From Nannocystis punicea (lineage in GTDB: Bacteria > Myxococcota_A > Polyangia > Nannocystales > Nannocystaceae), in NCBI RefSeq assembly GCF_026965555.1, contig NZ_CP114040.1, forward strand, positions 10,452,001 through 10,516,000: a stretch of DNA of 64,000 nucleotides, in the 5' to 3' direction. The translations under genes were made by a program, and so were the position numbers. The notes under the pieces were generated by a model. That model did not search any database and had not been told where the DNA came from. It saw nothing but the letters and a program-made list of their open reading frames with translations. Positions within the stretch are counted from its first letter, which is position 1, and every line of letters starts with the position of its first letter. Positions 9,133 through 17,744 of the stretch are shown one piece after another.

Positions 9133-9665
9133 GAAAAAATTCTCCGATCGCGCCGGCCCGCGGCGCCGCGAGGCGCCCGGAGGCCGGCAGTTCAGCCGTG
9201 GGCGCCAGGCGCCCGGTTCGAAGCGAGGGGCCTCAAACGACTTCGAAGAAGGCCGAAGCGATCGTGAACATCATCATGCCGCGGCCAGCATAGCCCACCG
9301 GCCCACCCGACTCAAGCTCGGGTCCTCGCCGACAGCTCGGCGCGCACGCCATCTCCTGCGTTTATGGACATGTCGTAAAGCACATGTCCTTTCAACCATC
9401 GCGGAGCCTCGCGCGATCGATGCGGTCTCGTCCGTGGCAGTCGTCTTCGCGCGCGCATCGTGGCGACCGTCACAGGCGGATTGTCTTGCGCTCGCACGCG
9501 CCGCTCGACGGCCCGCGAAAGCGCGCTAGCGCCCGCTGCGCAGCATCGCCCCGACCCCGCGAGAAACGCCGCGTGGGCCCGCCAGCAGGCCTTTCGCGGC
9601 CGGTTCGCATGGTCCGCACCAGATAAGGCGACTGGCCTATACGAGCTCCACCCCGCGCGATCACC
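9133..9665. other. Long intergenic region with palindrome
   Basis: No convincing gene in 533 bp. It holds GGACATG...CATGTCC at 9366-9389, another member of the palindrome family. TATACG at about 9637 may be part of a promoter for the following gene. Confidence 0.5.
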
Positions 9666-10082
9666 ATGGCCTTCGACAGCGACACCCTCAACACGATCTA
9701 CGCCTCCACTCAGGGCTTCTGTCACCGCTGCCGCCGCAAGCTCGCGTTCTCGCGGTTCGGCTGCTGCGACGGCCGCGGCGCCTGGGACATCGACGCAGTC
9801 AGCCCGCACCCCAAGGTCATGGCCTTGCTGCCGGGCTGCCTCCGCTGCGTGCAGAAGCCGACCCCGCGGCGGATCCCCAAGTCGGCGCCGGCCCCTGCAG
9901 TGGCCGAGGACAGGCCCCCGGCCGCCGCCGAGGACCCGCCCGACGAGCCCGCCGCGAACAGCGAGGAGCCGCCGTACGGCGACACCGCCCTCGTCGGCGG
10001 CGCCGCCGGAGCCGTGCTCGGCGGCCTGTGGGGCGCCGTGCTCGGCGGCCTGATCGCCCTCGGCCTCCAGCTGTGGGGCTGA
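9666..10082 (+). CDS. HNH-like zinc-binding protein with glycine-zipper tail
   Basis: The 138-residue protein begins with a region like the core of HNH nucleases: STQGFCHRCRRKLAFSRFG, GAWDIDAVSPHP and LLPGCLRCVQKP. The two CxxC pairs that bind structural zinc are present, but the usual His residues of the HNH motif are not: the position after WDID reads AVSPHP. A Pro/Ala/Glu-rich linker (about 65-105) leads to a Gly-rich hydrophobic tail (ALVGGAAGAVLGGLWGAVLG), a glycine-zipper-like membrane segment. It is probably a non-catalytic, membrane-attached derivative; function unknown. It converges with the AgmX-like gene. Confidence 0.6.
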   Translation: MAFDSDTLNTIYASTQGFCHRCRRKLAFSRFGCCDGRGAWDIDAVSPHPKVMALLPGCLRCVQKPTPRRIPKSAPAPAVAEDRPPAAAEDPPDEPAANSEEPPYGDTALVGGAAGAVLGGLWGAVLGGLIALGLQLWG

Positions 10083-10098
10083 CTCTCTTTTTTAAGTT

Positions 10099-10116
10099 CA
10101 TGTCCCATTAGACATG
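10099..10116. repeat. Palindrome copy
   Basis: CATGTC-CCATTA-GACATG, a perfect 6-bp stem downstream of the HNH-like gene. Confidence 0.8.
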
Positions 10117-10130
10117 TTGCTGCCAGGGTC

Positions 10131-10173
10131 ATGACCCGTGCGAGCTCGGGCGCCGCGAGCTCGCACGGGTCAT
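10131..10173. terminator. 18-bp perfect hairpin between convergent genes
   Basis: ATGACCCGTGCGAGCTCG pairs perfectly with the sequence at 10156-10173 across a 7-nt loop. It lies between a plus-strand and a minus-strand gene that converge, so it fits a bidirectional terminator, though it has no long T-tract. Confidence 0.7.
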
Positions 10174-10195
10174 TCACTCGCGCAGAATGCAGCGG

Positions 10196-10561
10196 TCAGC
10201 CGGGCGCGAACTCGAAGGGGTAGCTGACCTGCACCGAGCCGCCGCTGGGCGCCGGGAACTTCCAGGTCTGCACCGTCGTCGCGACGCAGCTCTCGACCTT
10301 CGCGTCGGCGAGCGTCGAGCCCTGCTGGATCTCGCTGCTGCTGACCTCGCCGCCGCCGGCGATCTCGAAGTCCACCGTCAGCTTGCCGGCCATCGTCGGC
10401 TTGCGCGTCAGGCCCTCGTTGTAACAGGCCCGGATCTCCTGGATGTGGGCCTTCACGACCTTGCGGATCTCGTCCTTGTCGAGCGAGCCGCCGCCGGCCC
10501 GGGCCGGGGTGGCCGCCGTCACGATCGTGGTGATGAGCATCGCCGGGTACCATCTGCGCAT
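10196..10561 (-). CDS. AgmX/PglI C-terminal domain-like exported protein
   Basis: The 121-residue protein starts at MRRWYPAML and has a signal peptide ending near TPARA. The mature part has the pattern of the AgmX/PglI C-terminal domain (TonB-like fold): DKDEIRKVVKAHIQEIRACYNEGL, then GKLTVDFEIAGGGEV, then CVATTVQTWKFPAPSGGSVQVSYPF. The two cysteines common in this family are present. In myxobacteria such domains are often linked to gliding or cell-envelope machinery; here it is a stand-alone secreted copy of unknown role. An upstream in-frame ATG exists (10594), but the RR-containing extension it adds is not signal-like. Confidence 0.7.
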   Translation of the reverse strand: MRRWYPAMLITTIVTAATPARAGGGSLDKDEIRKVVKAHIQEIRACYNEGLTRKPTMAGKLTVDFEIAGGGEVSSSEIQQGSTLADAKVESCVATTVQTWKFPAPSGGSVQVSYPFEFAPG

Positions 10562-10816
10562 ATCGTCGCGTCTCCTTCGTTCACCCTGTCTCACGGAGGC
10601 GCGGCCGCGAGGTTCCCGAGGCTGCGCTCCTTCTCGCTACCTCTTCACCGAGAAGATCGCGGGCGAGGATCTCGCTACGACCTGGGATCCGCGGCGCTCT
10701 CTCTGAAGAAGAGGAGCCCCCTCGCCGCCCGGTCGTCGAGAACCTCGGCGGGCGTCTGCGCGCAGGCGCCCCGATCGCCGCCCTGATACCCCCTCGAGGC
10801 TTTTTTGCGTCGTTCG

Positions 10817-10843
10817 GGAACCCGCGGGCGGCCCGCCCGTGAC
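10817..10843 (+). promoter_or_regulatory. Putative ECF-type autoregulatory promoter
   Basis: GGAACC (10817-10822), 15 bp, then CGTGAC (10838-10843), ending 8 nt before the GTG of the ECF sigma gene. GGAAC/CGT boxes are the usual ECF recognition pattern, so the sigma factor probably drives its own gene. Confidence 0.55.
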
Positions 10844-10851
10844 ACCCTCGC

Positions 10852-11463
10852 GTGACCGCCCTCGCCTCGCGGGACCCCGACGCAGTGCCGCCTCGACCTC
10901 CACCCGACGAGCTCGACGAGCTCACCCTGGCCCGCGCCCAGCGGGGCGACGCGCGGGCGCGGAGGGACCTGGTGATCCGCTATCAACGCCCCGTGTTCGC
11001 GCTGCTGTCGCGCATGCTGCACGGGCGAGCCGCGGCGCCGCAGGTCGAGGACCTGGCCCAAGAGACATTTTTGCGGGTGTTCCGCGCCTTGCAGGGCTTC
11101 GACCGGCGCGGCCCGGCGCGGCTGTCGACGTGGATCTTGACGATCGCCAGCCGGCTGGCGATCGACGAGCTGCGGCGGCGCCGCCCCGAAGTCGCCCCGA
11201 TCGACCCGCTCGCCGAGCCCGCGGGTCCGGCCGCCGCCGACGCCGACGCCGAGCGCGTGCGCCTGGCGGCCGCGCTGCAGCACGCGATCGACGACCTGTC
11301 CCCCGAGTTCCGCGCCGCCTTCCTGTTGCGCGAGTATCACGAGCTCGAGTACGCCGAGATCGCCGACAACCTGCAGGTCGATCTCGGCACCGTGAAGTCC
11401 CGACTGTCTCGCGCCCGCGCCGCCCTGCGCCGCGCTCTGGAGGAGGTGTACCGTGCACGATGA
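10852..11463 (+). CDS. ECF RNA polymerase sigma factor
   Basis: The 203-residue protein has the sigma-70 region 2 (VIRYQRPVFALLSRMLHGR, DLAQETFLRVFRALQGF, LSTWILTIASRLAIDELRRRR) and region 4 (LSPEFRAAFLLREYHELEYAEIADNL, LGTVKSRLSRARAALRRAL) of ECF factors. It starts at GTG directly downstream of an ECF-like promoter, so the mRNA may be nearly leaderless. Its end overlaps the next gene by 11 nt, and the next gene has an anti-sigma-like N-terminus plus a membrane segment. The pair is therefore a classical sigma/anti-sigma unit. Confidence 0.92.
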   Translation: MTALASRDPDAVPPRPPPDELDELTLARAQRGDARARRDLVIRYQRPVFALLSRMLHGRAAAPQVEDLAQETFLRVFRALQGFDRRGPARLSTWILTIASRLAIDELRRRRPEVAPIDPLAEPAGPAAADADAERVRLAAALQHAIDDLSPEFRAAFLLREYHELEYAEIADNLQVDLGTVKSRLSRARAALRRALEEVYRAR

Positions 11464-13156
11464 ACCCCGCACCGACGCCGAGCGCCGCGCGCTCGCGGCC
11501 TTCACCGCCGCCGAGCCGCCGGCCGACTTCGCCGATCGCGTCCTCGCGGCGGCCGCCGCCGAGGGCCGCGGCGAGCCCGGGCGCGCCCCGTTCGGCCGCC
11601 TGCTCGGCCTCGGGCTCCCCCGCCTGGCCGGCGTCGCGGTCGCCGGCGTGCTCGCCGTCGCCGTCGCTGCGGTCGCCGCGGCGGCCGCCGGCTGGATGCC
11701 CGAATGGACAGGTCTTTCGCGACATGTCCCGGAGATCGTCCCGGCCGAGCTGCCGCGCGACGAGACGTCTGTGAGCGCGGTCTTGCCGGAGGGCCCGCCG
11801 ACGCCGGCGCTGGCGCTGCCGGCCGACCTGGCCGCGCGGGTCGACGCCTACGTCGGCGCGTTCGGCCGCAGCTACGGCGACGCCTTCAAGTTCCACGGCG
11901 TGATCGGCGTGGTGAAGGACGGCGAGCTCGCCCTGACCCGCGGCTACGGCCGGGCCGACCTCGGCAAGGACAGCCCGATCGACGCCAACACGCGGTTCAA
12001 GATCGGCTCGCTGACCCAGACCTTCACCGCGGTGGCGGTGCTGCAGCTGCGCGACCGCGGCCTTATCGACCTCGACGCACCTGTCCGCAAGTACATCCCC
12101 GACTACCCGGCGATCGGCGGCCGGATCACCGTCCGCCACCTGCTCACGCACACCTCGGGGATCCCCAGCTACACCGACGCCGCGGTGTTCTCGGTCGGAC
12201 ACACGCGCGCGGTCGCGGCGGCCGACGTGCGGGCGATCTTCCAGGACCTGCCGCTCGAGTTCGTGCCCGGCACCGACTTCGACCTCAGCAACTCGGGCTA
12301 CTTCCTGCTCGGGCAATTGATCGAGCAGGTCGCGCACGTGCCGTTCGCCGACTACCTGCGCGACAACGTGCTGGCGCCCGCGGGCATGCGGGACAGCGGG
12401 ATCGGCCTCGCCGCCGCGGCGCTCGGCCACGAGTTCGACGAGGACGAGGTGCTGGTGCCCGCCACGCAGCGCCACTTCTCGGCCTACGGCGCCGCCGCCG
12501 GCATGGTCTCGACCGCCGCCGACCTGGCCCGCTGGGACCGCGCCCTCCGCACCCCGGGCCTGGTGCTCGCGCAGAAGAGCCTCGACGAGATGACCACCGT
12601 CGTGCGCGAGGAGTACGGCATGGGCTGGTTCGTCCGCCAGGACGCCACGGGCACGATCGCGTGGCACCCCGGCGGCGTCGAGGGCTACAACGCGACGATC
12701 GCCCGCTTCCTCGGCGACGGCATCACCGTGTTCGTGCTGGCCAACACCGAGGCGATCGACACGCGCGCGGTCGCCTACGACCTGGCGCAGATCGTCCACG
12801 GGGGCGAGGTCCCGCCGCCGCGCGAGTACGACGAGGTCCGGCTGTCGGCCGCGCAGCTCGGCCGCTACGTCGGCACCTACGTGCTGACGGAGACGACGCA
12901 CAAGGAGCTGAAGGGCCTGGTCGAGGACGACGAGCTCAGCGCGATCGAGCAGGTCCGGGTGTTCCGCGCGGGCGACCGCCTGTGGATGAACGTGCCGGAG
13001 CACGGCGACAAATGGATGCACTTCATGGGCGACGATCGCTTCTTCTTCAAGGACCCTTCGGCCACGCTGGCAGAGTTCGGCCCGCCGGGCGCGCCCGTCG
13101 CCCATCTCACGCTTCAAGCCGGCGAACTGCGTTTCATCCTGAAGAAGAACGGATGA
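11453..13156 (+). CDS. Anti-sigma-like membrane protein fused to a degenerate beta-lactamase/PBP-like domain
   Basis: The 567-residue protein starts at GTG within the end of the sigma gene. Residues 1-45 (RALAAFTAAEPPADFADRVLAA) resemble myxobacterial anti-sigma N-termini; a membrane helix spans about 55-80; the rest is a class C beta-lactamase-like (serine hydrolase) domain outside the membrane. The catalytic SxxK reads SLTQ (residues 186-189) and the YxN motif reads LSN (278-280), while the HPGG region near the end is intact. The general-base Lys and Tyr are therefore missing, and the domain is more likely a ligand sensor than an enzyme. A palindrome copy is read through just after the membrane helix (TGLSRHVPE). 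Confidence 0.75.
   Translation: MHDEPRTDAERRALAAFTAAEPPADFADRVLAAAAAEGRGEPGRAPFGRLLGLGLPRLAGVAVAGVLAVAVAAVAAAAAGWMPEWTGLSRHVPEIVPAELPRDETSVSAVLPEGPPTPALALPADLAARVDAYVGAFGRSYGDAFKFHGVIGVVKDGELALTRGYGRADLGKDSPIDANTRFKIGSLTQTFTAVAVLQLRDRGLIDLDAPVRKYIPDYPAIGGRITVRHLLTHTSGIPSYTDAAVFSVGHTRAVAAADVRAIFQDLPLEFVPGTDFDLSNSGYFLLGQLIEQVAHVPFADYLRDNVLAPAGMRDSGIGLAAAALGHEFDEDEVLVPATQRHFSAYGAAAGMVSTAADLARWDRALRTPGLVLAQKSLDEMTTVVREEYGMGWFVRQDATGTIAWHPGGVEGYNATIARFLGDGITVFVLANTEAIDTRAVAYDLAQIVHGGEVPPPREYDEVRLSAAQLGRYVGTYVLTETTHKELKGLVEDDELSAIEQVRVFRAGDRLWMNVPEHGDKWMHFMGDDRFFFKDPSATLAEFGPPGAPVAHLTLQAGELRFILKKNG
11706..11729. repeat. Palindrome copy inside the anti-sigma fusion gene
   Basis: GGACA...TGTCC with the inner GACAGGTC/GACATGTC-like arms. 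It is read in frame between the membrane helix and the extracytoplasmic domain. Confidence 0.6.
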
Positions 13157-13227
13157 AGCGGGGAGCAGGGCGGTATTTGACAACCTCGCGTCCGCGCTCG
13201 TATCGTGCCGGCTGGGGGATCTGCTTC

Positions 13228-13950
13228 ATGTCCAAACGTTCTGCTCTCTCGGGTCATGTCGTAACGCGCAGCTTGATGTTCGCCCTGCCGTGGGCGCTCA
13301 TGGCCGCGCCCGGGTGCGACGGCGGCGAGCGCAAGTCGATCGCCGAGCAGATCGGCCCGCCGACCAAGAAGGTGTCGGAGCTCAAGCAGGACTCGGGCGT
13401 GTCGGAGGAGGAACTGGCGCGCCGCCGCAAGGAGGCCGGCTTCAAGACCAAGGCCGAGATCGACGCCGAGCTGGCGGCCGAGAACGCCAAGGAGATGGAG
13501 AAGGTCGAGCGCGAGTGGATCAAGACGCGGCTCAAGGAGTACAAGCAGCTCGACGTCGACACCGGCAAGTTCATCGACGACGTCGAGAAGGAGGCCGGCA
13601 AGTGGGCCGCCGCCAAGGACCCGCAGAAGGCCGCCGACAAGGGCATCAAGCCGCTGCAGGACCGCTTCAAGGCGCTGATCAAGCAGATCGACAAGCTGTC
13701 GGAGCGCAGCACCAAGGGCGGCAACACCCAGGCCAGCTACAACAAGCTGTTCCGCCCGCTCGAGGAGGTCGTGAACAACCTCGGGCCCGCGATCGCCAGC
13801 GAGGCCGCGTTCACCGAGGCCATCAAGAACGCGCGCACCGAGCTCGAGGGCATCAACAAGGCGCTCGAGGAGATCGAGAAGGACGAGACCCTCACCACCA
13901 ACAAGTTCAAGGAGGGTGAGGGCGACGCCAAGGAAGAGAAGAAGAAGTAA
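13228..13950 (+). CDS. Coiled-coil lipoprotein of unknown function
   Basis: The 240-residue protein has a signal sequence (SLMFALPWALMAAPGC) with a lipobox-like APGC. The mature part is Lys/Glu-rich and almost entirely helical, with heptad-like stretches such as ELAAENAKEMEKVEREWIK and a C-terminal KFKEGEGDAKEEKKK. It lies 72 nt after the anti-sigma fusion in the same direction and may be co-transcribed as a periplasmic, membrane-tethered helical protein. No family is recognised. ATG 13228 is chosen because it precedes the signal peptide. Confidence 0.65.
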   Translation: MSKRSALSGHVVTRSLMFALPWALMAAPGCDGGERKSIAEQIGPPTKKVSELKQDSGVSEEELARRRKEAGFKTKAEIDAELAAENAKEMEKVEREWIKTRLKEYKQLDVDTGKFIDDVEKEAGKWAAAKDPQKAADKGIKPLQDRFKALIKQIDKLSERSTKGGNTQASYNKLFRPLEEVVNNLGPAIASEAAFTEAIKNARTELEGINKALEEIEKDETLTTNKFKEGEGDAKEEKKK

Positions 13951-14085
13951 GGGCGAGCGCCGCCGCGCGCCCGCGCGCAATTTCACCGCGACGGCCACGC
14001 GGCGCCCCGCCATCGCTCTCAGACCCGCGCGCAGACGCCTACGAGCGGCGAACGGCGGTTCGGTCGCGTATCCTCCCGGCCACCG

Positions 14086-15177
14086 ATGTCCGCCGTCACC
14101 GTCGCGCTGTTCGTCCTCGGCCTCGTCCTCCTCGTCGTCGGCGCCGAGCTGCTGGTGGGCGGCGCTGCCCGCCTGGCCGCGCGCCTCGGCATCTCGCCGC
14201 TGGTCATCGGCCTCACCGTCGTCGCCTTCGGCACCTCCGCGCCGGAGCTCGCCGTCTCGATCAGCGCGGCGCTGTCGGGCGACGGCGGCGCCGACGTGGC
14301 CATCGGCAACGTCGTCGGCAGCAACATCTTCAACGTGCTGTTCATCCTCGGCGTGTCGGCCCTGATCGCGCCGCTGCTGGTCCAGCGCCAGCTGGTCCGC
14401 TTCGACGTGCCGCTGATGATCGTCGCCAGCGCCGCCTGCTGGTTGATGGCCCTCGACGGCACGATCGGCCGCGTCGACGGCGTCATCCTGTTCGTCTCCC
14501 TGCTGGCTTACACGTTCATGCTGCTGCGGATCGCCAGGCGCGACGGCCAGAGCGGCGACGAGGAGGTCCCGCTGGCCCAGCCGGGCAGCGCGACCGCGAA
14601 GCTGCCTGTCCAATTGGCCATGGTGGTCGGAGGCCTCGCCATGCTGGTGATCGGCTCGCGCTGGCTGGTCGACGGCGCGGTCGCGTTCGCCCGCCTGTTC
14701 GGCGTCAGCGAGCTCGTCATCGGCTTGACGATCGTCGCCGCCGGCACCTCGCTGCCCGAGGTCGCGACCTCGGTGCTCGCCGCCATCCGCGGCCAACGCG
14801 ACATCGCCGTCGGCAACGTCGTCGGCAGCAACATCTTCAACGTCTTCTGCGTCCTCGGCATCAGCGCCGCGATCGCCCCGAACGGCGTCACAGTCGCTCC
14901 GGCCGCGCTGGCGTTCGACATCCCGGTGATGACCGCGGTGGCGATCTCGTGCCTGCCCCTGTTCATCACCGGCGGCGGCCTGGCCCGCTGGGAGGGCGCG
15001 CTGTTCCTGTTCTACTACGTCGCGTACACGGCCTACCTGGTCCTGGCGTCGCTGCAGCACGAGGCGCTGGCGACCTACGGCATGGCGATGCGCTACGTCG
15101 CCTTGCCGCTGACCGCGATCACGCTGCTGCTCGGCCTCGTGCTCGAGCTGAAGCAGCGGCGCGCCAAAACGGCGTGA
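14086..15177 (+). CDS. Calcium/sodium antiporter family (CaCA, YrbG-like)
   Basis: The 363-residue membrane protein has the two inverted alpha-repeats of CaCA exchangers: VVAFGTSAPELAVSISA and IVAAGTSLPEVATSVLA, each followed by GNVVGSNIFNV. About ten membrane helices are visible, and the length fits the YrbG group. The two acidic residues of the GTSxPE motifs are the expected cation ligands. It should exchange Ca2+ (or another cation) for Na+ or H+ across the inner membrane. TATCCT lies at 14069-14074, 11 nt before the ATG, and there is no clear Shine-Dalgarno sequence. Confidence 0.88.
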   Translation: MSAVTVALFVLGLVLLVVGAELLVGGAARLAARLGISPLVIGLTVVAFGTSAPELAVSISAALSGDGGADVAIGNVVGSNIFNVLFILGVSALIAPLLVQRQLVRFDVPLMIVASAACWLMALDGTIGRVDGVILFVSLLAYTFMLLRIARRDGQSGDEEVPLAQPGSATAKLPVQLAMVVGGLAMLVIGSRWLVDGAVAFARLFGVSELVIGLTIVAAGTSLPEVATSVLAAIRGQRDIAVGNVVGSNIFNVFCVLGISAAIAPNGVTVAPAALAFDIPVMTAVAISCLPLFITGGGLARWEGALFLFYYVAYTAYLVLASLQHEALATYGMAMRYVALPLTAITLLLGLVLELKQRRAKTA

Positions 15178-15508
15178 AGCGTCGATGCGCCGCGCGGTCG
15201 TCCACGAGTACTGCGACCAGATCCGCGACGGCACGCACGAGCCGCTGCTGCGCGCCCCCTCCTCTCGCCGCCGGGAGAGTCCCCGCCCGCCGAAGTGCGG
15301 TCCCGGTCAAGATCTCGCGCGGACCTGGCTGCCCGCACCGTCGGGCGATCCCACTGGACGACCCTGCTGGTTCACTCCGAGCGGATGATCGGGTCGATGT
15401 GCTCCGGCAGCGACCGCCGTCACTGGTTGGTCGAGTCGGGCCTCGCGGTCGGCGAACCGCCGCCGTGCCCGCCGCGGCTCCACACGTGACCGCTGGGCGC
15501 GGATGGGC
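15178..15508. other. Intergenic region without a supported gene
   Basis: About 330 bp in which only compositionally driven ORFs occur. No repeat-family palindrome stands out. Confidence 0.4.
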
Positions 15509-15514
15509 TACCGT
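15509..15514 (+). promoter_or_regulatory. -10 box of a leaderless promoter (OPT gene)
   Basis: TACCGT ends 6 nt before GTG 15521, and CGTGAC about 18 bp upstream may serve as a weak -35. The spacing puts the transcription start on or next to the start codon. Confidence 0.6.
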
Positions 15515-15520
15515 CGCCGC

Positions 15521-17722
15521 GTGTCTGCCGGCGAAGCCCTCCCGATCCCCGTCCCGCCCGACCGCGACCCGCCCGAATTGACGCGCGGGCCGCTGCTGCT
15601 CGGCGTCCTGCTCGGGATCGTGTTCGGCGCCTCGTCGATCTACCTCACCCTCAAGGTCGGCCTCACAGTCTCGGCCTCGATCCCCGTCGCGGTGCTGGCG
15701 ATTACGGTCCTGCGCGCGCTCAGCCGCGCGCTCGGGACCCGCCGCGCCACCATCCTCGAGAACAACACGGTGCAGACGGCCGGCTCGGCCGGCGAGTCGA
15801 TCGCGTTCGGCGTCGGCGTCACCATGCCCGCGCTGATGATCCTCGGCTACGACATGGACATCGGCCGCGTCATGCTGGTGGCGATCCTCGGCAGCATCCT
15901 CGGCGTGCTGCTGTTCTCGCCGATGCGCCGGCCGATGATGGCCGACAAGACGCTGGCGTTCCCCGAGGGCACCGCCTGCGCCGAGGTGCTGAAGGTCGGC
16001 GAGCGCGGCGGGGCGACCGCGCGGACCGTGTTCACCGGCTTCTTCGTCGGCCTGTTCTACAAGCTGGCGATGGCGGGCGCGCACCTGTGGAAGGAGGTGC
16101 CGATGTGGGTCTCGGGCGGGACGAAGACGGTGGTGACGCCGCAGGGCACGCTCACCGTGAACACGCCGGGGGTCCTGCCGGGCGGCTCGGTGGGCGCCGA
16201 GATCTCACCGGAGCTGCTCGGGGTCGGCTACATCGTCGGCCTGCGCGTCGGCGGGATCATGCTCGGCGGCGGCGTGCTGTCGTACCTGGTGCTGATCCCG
16301 ATGATCAAGTTCTTCGGCAGCGCCAGCCCCGACGCGCTGGTGTTCCCGGCCACCAAGCCGATCGCGTCGATGGGCATCGACGACATCCGCAACGCCTACG
16401 TGCTCTACATCGGCGCCGGCGCGGTCGCGGCCGGCGGCATCATCAGCATGGCGCGCTCGCTGCCGACCATCGTCTCGTCGCTGCGCGCCGGGCTGTCCTC
16501 GCTCGGCGCCGACAAGGGCAAGACCGAGGTGGTCCGCACCGAGCGCGAGCTGTCGATGAAGACGGTGCTGCTCGGCGCGCTGGCGGTGATCACCGCGATC
16601 AGCCTGTCGCCGTTCTTCCCGGTCGGCTTCCTCGGCGCGCTGCTGATGGGCCTGTTCGCGTTCCTGTTCGTGACCGTGTCGGGTCGCCTGACCGGCGAGA
16701 TCGGCTCGTCGTCGAACCCGATCTCCGGCATGACGGTGGCCACCCTGCTGCTGACCTGCCTGATCTTCCTCGCCGCCGACTGGGTCGGGGCCGAGCACCG
16801 CCTCGGCGCGCTCACCATCGCCGGCGTCGTCTGCGTGGCGGCCAGCGTCGGCGGGACCACCGCCCAGTCGCTCAAGACCGGCGCGCTGATCGGCGCGACC
16901 CCGCGGCGGCAGCAGATCACGATGATCCTCGGCTCGGCCACCTCGGCGCTGGTGATCGGCTTCACCCTGCTGCTGCTCAACAACGCCAGCACCGTCTTCA
17001 CCCTCGAGCACGAGGCCGTCGGCGTGCTCGCGCCCGCCGACGTGCCGCTCGGCCCGGCCGAGCCGCTGCGCGGGCCGGAGGCGCTGAACGATTCGGCCAG
17101 CTACCGCGTGCTGCAGCTGCCCAAGCCGCGCGAGGGGATCCCGGCCGGCAAGTACCTGGTCGACGAGGCAGGCAAGATCAAGTACCTGGTCGACCCCGGC
17201 ATCAACGGTCGGGTCAAGAAGCGCGACGACGGCACGCCGGTGGTCAAGTACGACGCGCCGAAGGCCAGCCTGATGGCGCTCATCACCGACGGCATCCTCA
17301 CCCAGCAGCTGCCGTGGGTGCTCGTCATCCTCGGGGTGATGATCGCGGTCACGCTCGAGCTGGCCAGCGTCAGCGCCCTGCCGTTCGCCGTCGGCGTGTA
17401 CCTGCCGATCTCCGCCAGCGCGCCGATCTTCATCGGCGGCCTGGTGCGTCACTTCGCCGACCGCGCGCGCACGCGCCGGCGCGTCGCCGTGGGCCTGGCC
17501 GCCGAGAGCGAGCTCGAGGCCGAGTCGAGCCCGGGCGTGCTGATGTCGAGCGGCCTCATCGCCGGCGGGGCGATCGCCGGCATCGGCCTGGCCCTGCTGG
17601 CGCTCGCGCCCTCGGTGCAGCACGCGATCAACTTCGGCGAGACCGCCGAGCTCGGCGACCTGGGTTCGCTGATCCCGTTCGGCCTCCTGATCGCCGGGCT
17701 GGTGCTGATCGCGCGCCGCTGA
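15521..17722 (+). CDS. OPT-family oligopeptide/metal-chelate transporter
   Basis: The 733-residue protein has about 15 membrane helices and the OPT signature pattern: LTRGPLLLGVLLGIVFGASSIYL, then SIPVAVLAITVLRALSRALG, then NNTVQTAGSAGESIAFG. Members carry peptides or siderophore-like metal complexes across the inner membrane. A hydrophilic insert (about 500-590) contains two YLVDE/YLVDPG repeats. An upstream ATG (15503) would add six residues, but GTG 15521 fits the leaderless -10 box better. It stands alone. Confidence 0.85.
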   Translation: MSAGEALPIPVPPDRDPPELTRGPLLLGVLLGIVFGASSIYLTLKVGLTVSASIPVAVLAITVLRALSRALGTRRATILENNTVQTAGSAGESIAFGVGVTMPALMILGYDMDIGRVMLVAILGSILGVLLFSPMRRPMMADKTLAFPEGTACAEVLKVGERGGATARTVFTGFFVGLFYKLAMAGAHLWKEVPMWVSGGTKTVVTPQGTLTVNTPGVLPGGSVGAEISPELLGVGYIVGLRVGGIMLGGGVLSYLVLIPMIKFFGSASPDALVFPATKPIASMGIDDIRNAYVLYIGAGAVAAGGIISMARSLPTIVSSLRAGLSSLGADKGKTEVVRTERELSMKTVLLGALAVITAISLSPFFPVGFLGALLMGLFAFLFVTVSGRLTGEIGSSSNPISGMTVATLLLTCLIFLAADWVGAEHRLGALTIAGVVCVAASVGGTTAQSLKTGALIGATPRRQQITMILGSATSALVIGFTLLLLNNASTVFTLEHEAVGVLAPADVPLGPAEPLRGPEALNDSASYRVLQLPKPREGIPAGKYLVDEAGKIKYLVDPGINGRVKKRDDGTPVVKYDAPKASLMALITDGILTQQLPWVLVILGVMIAVTLELASVSALPFAVGVYLPISASAPIFIGGLVRHFADRARTRRRVAVGLAAESELEAESSPGVLMSSGLIAGGAIAGIGLALLALAPSVQHAINFGETAELGDLGSLIPFGLLIAGLVLIARR

Positions 17723-17744
17723 CATCGCGGCGCGCCCGCGCGGG

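Noticed and set aside
9666..10082. An active HNH endonuclease
   Set aside because: The catalytic His residues are absent although the zinc Cys pairs remain.
11453..13156. An active beta-lactamase or esterase
   Set aside because: The catalytic Lys of SxxK and the Tyr of YxN are missing, and the gene is fused to an anti-sigma-like N-terminus.
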